DNA from: JBGLNL01 sp964548045
GTDB lineage: Bacteria > Chloroflexota > Dehalococcoidia > SZUA-161 > SpSt-899
DNA length: 29,699 bases
NCBI GenBank assembly: GCA_964548045.1
Contig: CAZJQZ010000012.1
Coordinates: 1-29,699 of the forward strand
Reading direction: 5' to 3'
The notes under the pieces are model-generated. The model had not been told where the DNA came from and ran no database searches. It was given only the letters and a program-made list of their open reading frames with translations. The position numbers and the translations under genes were made by a program. Of this stretch, positions 1 to 7,024 are shown in pieces. Every line of letters starts with the position of its first letter. The stretch's first letter is position 1.

Positions 1-61
1 CGAACGAATCAAACGCGCCACGTCACTCGGTAGGAAAAACCAAAACAGATACCAGCCCCTT

Positions 62-790
62 TTATGACTCAACCAGCACGTCGCCGGGTAACTGTCCGGT
101 GGCCCTGAGGTAAAGCATTATAGCATTAACACGGGGATGTTTGTTCTCTGTAACCATGTTGAGCTTACTGTAAATGGAGTTGATATGGCGTTCAATCGTC
201 TTCGGATCCACGCAGAGAACTTCGGCAATCGTGACGTTGCGGTAGCCTTTTGCCATCCAGCTCAATACCTCCAGTTCCCGGTGGGTAAGCTCTTTAAGGA
301 AGGTGGTCTTGGTCTCTCCGGCCCCAATCAACCCTTCCATGACCACCGAGTCCAGAATGACCTGCCCTTCAGTGACAGCATGGATTACCTGGGTCAATTG
401 AGTGATTCTGTCAATAGAATGTTTCAGCAGGAAAGCACATCCCTTGGAACTGTTTTTGGTAAATCCTCTGAGCTGCTTGATACCCTGGATATCATAGAGA
501 GTTGAAAGAAGAACTATGCCCACATCAGGACACTGTTCGCGGATGGTTTCCATTTCGGTTATGATGCTCGGCTGGAGCATCTTGGTGCCCAGCACCACTG
601 CCTCCGGATTAAAAGCTGAAAGCATGCTCATAATGCTCTCAGTATCGGTGTCACCGGAAATTCCCAGAACTTCCAGGCTGGATTCAGATGGCAAAACCGC
701 CTTATAAGCATCCCGCAGTAATTCCTGTTCTTCAACAATAAAAACCCTAATCCGTTTGTATTCCATTTCCTGATTGTTACTTTTCGCCAT
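62..790 (-). CDS. LuxR/NarL-family regulator with degenerate receiver domain
   Basis: 242-residue transcription regulator: an N-terminal receiver-like domain (about residues 13-135) and a C-terminal LuxR-type helix-turn-helix (about 168-230, with LTHRELEVLSWMAKGYRNVT and the recognition-helix region VDPKTIERHINSIYSKL). The receiver looks unable to take a phosphate. Aligned with the usual P-D-V-V-L-x-D-x-R-M-P strand, the acceptor Asp is Gly68 (PEAVVLGTKM), and the acidic pair near the N-terminus is Glu20-Glu21 instead of Asp-Asp. The start is supported by GGAGG seven bases before the ATG. It is divergent from the archaellin array, so control of archaellum expression is a reasonable inference; DNA-binding targets cannot be read from sequence. 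Confidence 0.9.
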   Translation of the reverse strand: MAKSNNQEMEYKRIRVFIVEEQELLRDAYKAVLPSESSLEVLGISGDTDTESIMSMLSAFNPEAVVLGTKMLQPSIITEMETIREQCPDVGIVLLSTLYDIQGIKQLRGFTKNSSKGCAFLLKHSIDRITQLTQVIHAVTEGQVILDSVVMEGLIGAGETKTTFLKELTHRELEVLSWMAKGYRNVTIAEVLCVDPKTIERHINSIYSKLNMVTENKHPRVNAIMLYLRATGQLPGDVLVES

Positions 791-816
791 ATTCTGCCTC
801 CAACAGGAGAACTACT

Positions 817-1062
817 TTAACAAAGCAAATCCTTGTTCATGCTCGTGCTGATTTGAGGGACAATCAAAATCCCTCGACTGCAGGATACCCCCGACATGAC
901 AATTTCAGCTACTTCCATAGCCTCCACAGATTCCCAGGCGCCTGATAGCCATATATAGGTCTTTATTACATTGTCATCTGCCTTAATAAGCAAAAATTCA
1001 TCTCGGTGACTGCTTATCCGCTCTATCCACAGCATTGTGCCAATTCCATTCACGCATGACAC
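817..1062 (-). CDS. Small unknown protein upstream of the LuxR-type gene
   Basis: 81-residue reading frame on the same strand as the regulator, ending 26 bases before its start. The frame opens at a GTG with no convincing ribosome binding site; an in-frame ATG at codon 10 (MLWIERISSHRDEFL) is an alternative start. The protein is a short mixed alpha/beta-like sequence with no signal peptide or membrane segment, and I do not recognise its family. Its position suggests co-transcription with the regulator. It could also be a non-translated leader, so the call is tentative. Confidence 0.4.
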   Translation of the reverse strand: MSCVNGIGTMLWIERISSHRDEFLLIKADDNVIKTYIWLSGAWESVEAMEVAEIVMSGVSCSRGILIVPQISTSMNKDLLC

Positions 1063-1456
1063 TTTTAACCTTACTACGTTGTGAATAGTTTTGGGAAACG
1101 GGAAGCCACCAATTTTGGGTGCGGGGAGGGGAGTGATTTTAGTGGGGATTAACCATCATAAATTTTATAGGGAAAAACCTGCCTAAAAATATGGGTATAC
1201 ACGGTATCGGCGGTGACCGGAAAATAGTAAATTGGTACACGTAGTGATAGGAAATTCGGGGGATTCGACCAGAGATAAGGTATGAGAATTCTCGCAATGG
1301 AACCAAACGGAAATGCGAAGCTGGCAAATGCTCACGGGACAGCGATCAAATTGGTGTGGATCGGGATAACAGCCATATCCATCCTTATATATACATGCCG
1401 GCGACCTTTCCTGAAAGGTAAAGTAATCTGAATCCAGGGTGAGGAGTTCGGAGCAT
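1063..1456. other. Divergent intergenic region between regulator and archaellin array
   Basis: 394 bases with no convincing gene. Frames on either strand here are short and lack ribosome binding sites. It must hold the promoters for the leftward regulator and the rightward archaellin operon. No clean TTGACA/TATAAT pair is visible. An AT-rich element CTTATATATAC lies at about 1384-1394, and a palindrome follows it. I looked for a c-di-GMP riboswitch core and did not find one. Confidence 0.6.
1404..1419. promoter_or_regulatory. Palindromic operator-like site before the first archaellin
   Basis: ACCTTTC-CT-GAAAGGT is a perfect 7-base inverted repeat with a 2-base centre, 37 bases upstream of the first archaellin ATG and about 10 bases downstream of the TATATATA element. 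The size and position fit a dimeric repressor site over the start of transcription, possibly for the divergent LuxR-type protein. The two-base centre makes an RNA hairpin unlikely. Regulatory function is inferred. Confidence 0.35.
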
Positions 1457-2050
1457 ATGAACGTAAGAGCAGGTAAATTACACGAGACACAAAAGGGAAT
1501 AACCGGGCTGGAGACAGCCATCATTCTGATCGCTTTCGTGGTAGTGGCTGCCGTTTTTGCCTACACCGTCCTCTCTGCAGGAATGTTCTCTTCACAGAAG
1601 AGCCAAGAGGCAATCTATTCCGGGCTGGAAGAGGCCAGGGCCACTGTCCAGCTAAACGGGGCCGTCATTGCCAAGGATACCGATGACGACGAGGACATTG
1701 ATGAGATTACCTTTTCTGTAATGCAGGCGCTTGATGGAGTGCCAATCGATTTTACCGTGCCGACCAGTAATACGGTTGTTATTTCATATATGGATATGTA
1801 TCAACGGCACGATGACCTCACATGGTCACTTACAAAACTGGGAAGTACGGATTCCGATGATCTGCTGGAAGTCGGCGAAAAATTCCAGATCACTATAGCC
1901 GGACTGGATGATGGCGGAGCCAACGAGGTGACTCCCAAACTGCAGAAGAATACCCAGTTCACCATCGAGTTGAAACCGGCTGTTGGGGCGGTTCTCATTA
2001 TAGAACGGACCGCTCCCAAGGTTATTGATGAAGTAATGGACTTACACTAG
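1457..2050 (+). CDS. Archaellin (archaeal-type flagellin), paralogue 1
   Basis: 197-residue filament subunit. A class III signal peptide ends at QKG14, followed by ITGLETAIILIAFVVVAA, the hydrophobic helix that packs into the filament core; mature Glu5 is present as in type IV pilins. The globular domain has an acidic loop STDSDDLLEVGEKF, possibly a metal-binding site, and the array-wide C-terminal motif ELKPAVGAVLIIER...VMDLH. I chose the ATG at 1457 over an upstream GTG because it gives a leader of the same length as the paralogues and is preceded by GAGGAG and GGAG. It is first of six tandem archaellins. The pre-archaellin peptidase needed to process it is not in this window. Confidence 0.88.
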   Translation: MNVRAGKLHETQKGITGLETAIILIAFVVVAAVFAYTVLSAGMFSSQKSQEAIYSGLEEARATVQLNGAVIAKDTDDDEDIDEITFSVMQALDGVPIDFTVPTSNTVVISYMDMYQRHDDLTWSLTKLGSTDSDDLLEVGEKFQITIAGLDDGGANEVTPKLQKNTQFTIELKPAVGAVLIIERTAPKVIDEVMDLH

Positions 2051-2248
2051 GGGATTTCGGTAAACGGAGGTGCTGATGAGATGTAAAAAGAAAGCGCAAA
2101 TCCAGACTCTCAGGTCGAGGAGGCTGGCGAAATATCTGGAAATACACGGCTCTGGCGAGGAGGAACCGGATGTCATGTGAAAGAGAACGAGACCCCACCT
2201 TGCCATAAGGTCGAAAAAGAAAGACCAGTTAAGAAAGGAGGAACAACC

Positions 2249-3376
2249 ATGTTGAAAAGATTTCTAAAAAGAATTCATAGCAGACAAAAGGGAATAACCG
2301 GGCTGGAGACAGCTATCATCCTTATCGCTTTCGTGGTAGTGGCTGCGGTGTTCGCCTATACCGTCCTCTCCGCCGGGTTATTCGCTACCCAGAAAAGCAG
2401 CGAAGCAGTTTACTCCGGCCTTGAAGAAGCCAGAAGCTCGCTGGAACTCAAAGGCAGCGTAATCACTGACGGGGTGGCCATCCTCGAAGATATGGAAACT
2501 GCCTGGACCAGCGGCTCAGCCACTTGTACTCTGGATACTGATGAGGGTGATTATATAGAGGGCGCTGGCAGTGCACTTTTCACTACCATTGGCTCTGGTA
2601 CTGGACAAATTGAAGGCTACTTTGATTCAACAACTACTTCCGGTGCAGCCTGGGATTTGAGCAATTGCGACAGCGTCAGTTTCTGGATCAGGAGCAGTGT
2701 GGACCTGACCAGCACCGGCACTGGCGCGTTGGAGATAGTACTCAGTGAAAACGATGACGGCACTGGCACCACGGAAAACCTGGATATCAATCCGGCCGAA
2801 CTGGATACCACCTGGAACTATGTTACAGTCGATCTTTCCGGCACTACCGCGAATTACGATGCCGTCAAGTCAGTAGCGCTGTATTGCACGACTACCGCTG
2901 GCCTTTCGGGTAATATCCATCTGGATTGCCTGACTACCCAGGCTTTCCGGGATATAGATCAGCAGCCTACTGCATATGCTAACCATCTCGTTTTCACCGT
3001 ATCCAATGTTCTCAACGGGGAGCCTATCGATTTCAGTGCCACGACTGATTCGGATGAAGATGGTCTGCTCTCCGATGAATCCAGCCCAAGTCACAAGGTA
3101 ATAATGTACTACCACGACAAGTATCAGTACATCCCTGACCTGGCATGGACCAAGACAGCGGTGGGGAATGATGACGGTGATGATCTTCTTGAAAATAACG
3201 AGAAGTTCCAGATCACAGTAGACCTTAAAAATCCCAATAATCTGACAGCCACCGCTGCGGAAAAGATTGGAGGGAACCGTATCTTCCGTATGGAGATCAA
3301 ACCGGCCGTGGGGGCCGTAATGACCTTTGAAAAGAGCCTGCCGCCCATTATCCATCAGGTGGATAGTCTCAACTAG
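2249..3376 (+). CDS. Archaellin paralogue 2 with inserted carbohydrate-binding-like domain
   Basis: 375 residues, nearly twice the length of paralogue 1. Cleavage is expected after QKG15, then the same ITGLETAII helix with Glu5. Residues about 75-240 are an insertion absent from the short paralogues. It has the look of a jelly-roll carbohydrate-binding module (LEDMETAW..., EGAGSAL, CDSVSFWIRSS, TTWNYVTVDLSG, VKSVALYC, GNIHLDC). The archaellin fold resumes at HLVFTVSNVLNGEPIDF and ends with MEIKPAVGAVMTFEKS. The ATG at 2249 has AAAGGAGG seven bases upstream, so the longer upstream frame is rejected. The insert should be surface-exposed on the filament. Sugar binding is inferred from the fold-like pattern only. 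Confidence 0.88.
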   Translation: MLKRFLKRIHSRQKGITGLETAIILIAFVVVAAVFAYTVLSAGLFATQKSSEAVYSGLEEARSSLELKGSVITDGVAILEDMETAWTSGSATCTLDTDEGDYIEGAGSALFTTIGSGTGQIEGYFDSTTTSGAAWDLSNCDSVSFWIRSSVDLTSTGTGALEIVLSENDDGTGTTENLDINPAELDTTWNYVTVDLSGTTANYDAVKSVALYCTTTAGLSGNIHLDCLTTQAFRDIDQQPTAYANHLVFTVSNVLNGEPIDFSATTDSDEDGLLSDESSPSHKVIMYYHDKYQYIPDLAWTKTAVGNDDGDDLLENNEKFQITVDLKNPNNLTATAAEKIGGNRIFRMEIKPAVGAVMTFEKSLPPIIHQVDSLN

Positions 3377-3482
3377 GGTGAGTTTTTAAAAGGAAAGAAT
3401 CATGAAAATGCTGTTTGCGCACAAAGAAAAACAAACCCTGCAAATAAAAGCCAATTCGGAAAACAAGAAAGGAGGAACCAAG

Positions 3483-4118
3483 ATGCTAAATAAAGTTTTC
3501 AACCGAATACACGCCAGACAGAAAGGAATAACCGGGCTGGAGACAGCTATCATCCTGATCGCTTTCGTGGTAGTGGCAGCGGTGTTCGCCTACACCGTGC
3601 TGTCCGCGGGACTGTTCGCTACCCAGAAGAGCAGTGATGCGGTCTATTCCGGGCTCAAGGAAGCCCAGAGCACCATGGAACTCAAAGGGGCGGTAATCTC
3701 CTTTGCAGATCCCGTGGAAACCTCTGAAGTGGGCTGGTTCAAATTCACGCTGGCCCCCGCGCTTAAAGGTGAGCCGATCAATTTCACCGCGCCCACCGAT
3801 AACAGTGGAATGGCTGCTTCGTCTAGCAGCAATGTGGTAACGATTTCTTATATCGATCAGTACCAGAGGGTAGATGATCTCTACTGGACAGCCACGGAAC
3901 TGGGTGAAGGCGATGGTGACAATCTCCTCGAGGTTGGAGAAAGGTTCGAAATATGTGTTACCAGTTCTTCTGGTGGCAGCATGTTCTCGGATGTTCTTGA
4001 TACCGATATCACCGCCAATAGAAAGTGCTCTCTCGAAATCAAGCCGCCTGCCGGCGCTGCGCTTGTCATAGAGAGGACAATGCCCGCCGTGATTGACGAT
4101 GTGATGAACCTGAACTAA
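3483..4118 (+). CDS. Archaellin paralogue 3
   Basis: 211-residue archaellin without an insertion. Signal peptide ends at RQKG15, then ITGLETAIILIAFVVVAAV with mature Glu5. The outer domain carries the acidic loop GEGDGDNLLEVGERFEI and ends LEIKPPAGAALVIERT...VMNLN. An AAAGGAGG ribosome binding site precedes the ATG at 3483, which fixes the start; upstream in-frame codons from 3402 are leader. The signal-peptide region is nearly identical at DNA level to paralogue 2, pointing to recent tandem duplication or gene conversion of the 5' ends. Confidence 0.88.
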   Translation: MLNKVFNRIHARQKGITGLETAIILIAFVVVAAVFAYTVLSAGLFATQKSSDAVYSGLKEAQSTMELKGAVISFADPVETSEVGWFKFTLAPALKGEPINFTAPTDNSGMAASSSSNVVTISYIDQYQRVDDLYWTATELGEGDGDNLLEVGERFEICVTSSSGGSMFSDVLDTDITANRKCSLEIKPPAGAALVIERTMPAVIDDVMNLN

Positions 4119-4238
4119 TAGAGGAATGAATAACTGTATGTTGCACCGGGCAGGTCTGCAAAACCTGTTCGGACTCAATATGAATCCGTCCCCCCGAGAA
4201 GCGGGGAAGATGACCAAGAAAAGCAAAGGAGGAAAAAG

Positions 4239-5024
4239 ATGCTAGAGAGAATGCTTACTAAAATGCACCGCAAACAGACCGGCATAACCGGGCTGGAGAC
4301 GGCCATTATCCTGATTGCCTTCGTGGTAGTGGCTTCGGTGTTTGCCTATACTGTCCTTTCCGCCGGGGTTTTCTCCGCAGAGAAAAGCAGTGAGGCGGTC
4401 TACTCCGGGCTGCAAGAGGCACAAAGCACCCTGGAGCTGCGGGGAGGAGTCACCGCGTATTCCAGTGATTGTGGTGATAGTCCCCCTTCCACAGCAGAAG
4501 AAATTAATCTATTTGCTGGTGCCGGTACCCCCACCAGCGATTGCGACGTGGTGACCAGACTCCAGTTCACAGTTGGCCCGGTACTGGGGGGAGAGGCAAT
4601 TGACCTGACCCCTAATTATTCGGCAGCCAGCACCGTCGATCCGCCCACCGAACTATCGGCATATTCGTCAGAAGATACTACCATGATCTCTTACCACGAC
4701 AAATACAACCACTTCTCAGATTGTGCGTGGACCATTGACTGGATAGGCTCTTACAACGACGATAATCTGCTGGAAGCAAATGAAAAGGCAATGATAACCG
4801 TGTGGCTGGTAAATCATAACAGCAACACCTTCAGGTTGTCCGAAACTGGCGGTAACAACACCTGGTTCTGCGATGATGATGACGGGGCCAGTGCCACGAG
4901 TTGCGGCAAACTCATTGGGCCGGACCATACTTTCACCCTTGAAGTGAAGCCCGCTACGGGAGCCGTCCTGGCCATTGAAAGGACAACACCGGCCCATATC
5001 GATGCAGTAATGGATCTGCATTAA
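4239..5024 (+). CDS. Archaellin paralogue 4, cysteine-rich
   Basis: 261-residue archaellin. The leader ends QTG15 (Thr rather than Lys before the Gly), followed by ITGLETAIILIAFVVVASV with Glu5. The outer domain is moderately expanded and has several Cys residues (SDCGDS, SDCDVV, SDCAW, WFCDD, TSCGK) where the short paralogues have few, so disulfides are possible. Acidic loop YNDDNLLEANEKAM; C-terminus LEVKPATGAVLAIERTTP. The start is supported by AAAGGAGG before the ATG. It is separated by about 120 bases from paralogue 3, with small hairpin-forming stretches in the spacer. Confidence 0.87.
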   Translation: MLERMLTKMHRKQTGITGLETAIILIAFVVVASVFAYTVLSAGVFSAEKSSEAVYSGLQEAQSTLELRGGVTAYSSDCGDSPPSTAEEINLFAGAGTPTSDCDVVTRLQFTVGPVLGGEAIDLTPNYSAASTVDPPTELSAYSSEDTTMISYHDKYNHFSDCAWTIDWIGSYNDDNLLEANEKAMITVWLVNHNSNTFRLSETGGNNTWFCDDDDGASATSCGKLIGPDHTFTLEVKPATGAVLAIERTTPAHIDAVMDLH

Positions 5025-5151
5025 AAACAGGGAATAATTAAGAAATACCTTTAACTAAGATTGTTTATGCGTGAGGGTTCGAGGGCAAAGAACGCAGATA
5101 GCGTACTGCCACCCCTCACAAATGAAGAATCTTAAAGATAAGGAGATAACG

Positions 5152-5682
5152 ATGATAGAAAAAATGTGGAACAACGAGAAGGGTGTTACCAGGCTGATGG
5201 TAGCCACCATGCTGATCGCCTGTATAGCCGTAGCCGGGCTGGTTGCCTGGGTAACCTTCTCCCCTGAAGAGGAAGGCCGTCCGTTCTACGCAGGGTCTGC
5301 CGGTGAAGATGCCCTGCAACTGCGAAGCGCCGTGATGGCTTATGGAGATGGAACCGGGATTAATGAGGTCAGCTTTACTTTGGATCTTCCCGAAGGCGCC
5401 GCCCCGGTTAATTTCACCCGGCCACCCGAAAATGTGGTGATAATCTCTTATAATGATGGCCGCCCGCAGATCGATGACCTGTACTGGTCCTGCACCGAAT
5501 ACGGCCCCGGCGATGGCGATAACATACTGGAAGCCGGTGAGAAGTTCAATATCAAAGTGCATACACCTGATCCAGGAGCCGACACCGCCTTTGAGATCAT
5601 GATACGCACGCCTGACAGCAAAGTGCTCAGTATCGGAAGGACAACACCGGAAGAATTAGCGCCGGTAATGAATCTGCGATGA
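5152..5682 (+). CDS. Diverged archaellin-like paralogue 5 lacking Glu5
   Basis: 176-residue protein with a short leader ending NEKG11, then VTRLMVATMLIACIAVAGLV. The consensus ITGLE is VTRLM here, so the Glu5 found in the other five is Met, and the core helix differs from the near-identical helices of its neighbours. The outer domain is still archaellin-like (VNFTRPPENVVIISYNDG, GPGDGDNILEAGEKFNI) but the C-terminal KPxxGAVLxIER motif is weakened to RTPDSKVLSIGRT. The ATG at 5152 has AAGGAG upstream. A minor, terminal or adaptor subunit is possible. The frame is intact, so it is not an obvious pseudogene. Confidence 0.8.
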   Translation: MIEKMWNNEKGVTRLMVATMLIACIAVAGLVAWVTFSPEEEGRPFYAGSAGEDALQLRSAVMAYGDGTGINEVSFTLDLPEGAAPVNFTRPPENVVIISYNDGRPQIDDLYWSCTEYGPGDGDNILEAGEKFNIKVHTPDPGADTAFEIMIRTPDSKVLSIGRTTPEELAPVMNLR

Positions 5683-5746
5683 AGCAGCTTGTCCCGGCTA
5701 TAGGACAAAAGAAAAGCGGGACAGTTTAACCGAAAGAGGTGAGAAA

Positions 5747-6886
5747 ATGAAAAAGCACATAGCCAGAATCCACCAGAATGAAAAGGGTATAACCGGGTTG
5801 GAAACAGCCATCATTGTGATTGCCTTCGTGGTGGTTGCCTCCGTGTTCGCCTATACCGTCCTTTCGGCGGGATTATTTTCCGCGCAGAAAGCGGAGGAGA
5901 CGGTGCATTCGGGGATCCTCCAGTGCCAGGCCACATCGGAATTAAGGGGAAGCGTGCTGGCTTACAAGGGCACTGCCAATAGTGATGAATGCATAACCAA
6001 AGTATCATTCACCATAGGTAATGCCCTGGTAGACGGTAAAGCGATCGATCTGACTCCGCCTTACTATGTCCAGGACGATGGCACCCTCAAATCGCCTGTT
6101 CTCGATGATTGTGACACCGCATGGGACAACATGGGCACTCCCGCCAGCACAGTCACCATTGATTCCGCTGATTACAGAGAACCACCGCGCAGCACCAAAA
6201 TCACGGTACCGGCAGCATTTGGTGCAGGCACACTCTGCGGCACAACGTTTACCGATACTGATCTGACCATTATGAACCAGATCAGTGTCTGGGCCAAGAG
6301 CGATACAGCCTTAGATGCTGCGGACCTCACATTGTGCCTGCACAACGGTGGCACCGATAGTGCCGCTGTTCAAACCCTGTCCTTCCCTGCCTTGAGCACC
6401 AATACATGGAAGAAATGCGTCCTTACCATCAGTAGTCCGGCTGCAACCGGTATGAGTTCGATAGATGCCATGACGATTCACACTGCTGACGCTACAACTA
6501 ACAGCGCAGTTATTCATATTGATGAAGTGAAATCCAAGTTTACCGATGGTGAGTCGGTAACGCTGGTAAGCTACAATGATGATAATCTCGTGATTGACGA
6601 GTGCGCCTGGACGGTATCGTTCTCCGGTGGATATGAGGATGACGGTGACTATCTGCTGGAAGATGCTGAAAAGGCAGTCATTACTGTGTGGCTGCAGGAT
6701 TATAACGGGACCACTGGCGTCTGGTCAAATGGCACTAATGACCTTGACCCGTTCATTGATGACAACGCCAATCACCTTGGGGCTAATGGGCTCTTCAGCA
6801 TTCAGCTAATGCCTTCGGTAGGGTCCACACTCCTGATGGAAAAGAGGATACCCGCCTACTTGAGCCCGGTGATGCGCCTCAATTAA
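5747..6886 (+). CDS. Archaellin paralogue 6 with carbohydrate-binding-like insertion
   Basis: 379 residues. The leader ends NEKG14, then ITGLETAIIVIAFVVVASV with Glu5. Residues about 115-265 form an extra beta-rich domain (LDDCDTAW, PRSTKITVP, MNQISVWAKS, NTWKKCVLTISS, SSIDAMTIHT, AVIHIDEV), similar in style to the insert of paralogue 2. Here it follows the KAIDLTPP strand, whereas in paralogue 2 it precedes the equivalent strand. The archaellin core returns at ESVTLVSYNDD and carries the acidic loop YEDDGDYLLEDAEKA. The start ATG follows AGAGGTGAG. Last of the tandem array, followed by a hairpin. Confidence 0.87.
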   Translation: MKKHIARIHQNEKGITGLETAIIVIAFVVVASVFAYTVLSAGLFSAQKAEETVHSGILQCQATSELRGSVLAYKGTANSDECITKVSFTIGNALVDGKAIDLTPPYYVQDDGTLKSPVLDDCDTAWDNMGTPASTVTIDSADYREPPRSTKITVPAAFGAGTLCGTTFTDTDLTIMNQISVWAKSDTALDAADLTLCLHNGGTDSAAVQTLSFPALSTNTWKKCVLTISSPAATGMSSIDAMTIHTADATTNSAVIHIDEVKSKFTDGESVTLVSYNDDNLVIDECAWTVSFSGGYEDDGDYLLEDAEKAVITVWLQDYNGTTGVWSNGTNDLDPFIDDNANHLGANGLFSIQLMPSVGSTLLMEKRIPAYLSPVMRLN

Positions 6887-6926
6887 AAGATACTTAGTAA
6901 TAAACTTACTGGTTTGAAACCTGCAA

Positions 6927-6971
6927 CAACACTCAGCGGGAAGGGGGGCACTCTCTAACTGCTGAGTGTTG
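6927..6971 (+). other. Stable hairpin between archaellin array and motor genes
   Basis: CAACACTCAGC (6927-6937) and GCTGAGTGTTG (6961-6971) are perfect 11-base inverted repeats around a 23-base G-rich loop. No T-run follows, so it is not a classical intrinsic terminator. It lies between the last archaellin and the ArlCDE-like gene, where a partial stop or an mRNA-protecting hairpin would let subunit mRNA exceed motor mRNA. That role is inferred. Confidence 0.6.
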
Positions 6972-7024
6972 AACTACTGGGGAAGCGAAATTTTTGATGA
7001 CCGCGCCGTGCCAAGGAACAAGCT

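Noticed and set aside
1063..1456. Possible c-di-GMP or other riboswitch before the archaellin operon
   Set aside because: No match to the conserved core bases of the classes I can recall was found; the stretch GGCAAATGCTCACGGGACAG is only superficially similar.
3486..4226. 246-codon minus-strand frame opposite archaellin 3
   Set aside because: Antisense shadow of a well-supported archaellin with ribosome binding site and signal peptide; the predicted protein is His/Arg-rich and resembles no family. Similar shadows occur opposite the other archaellins.
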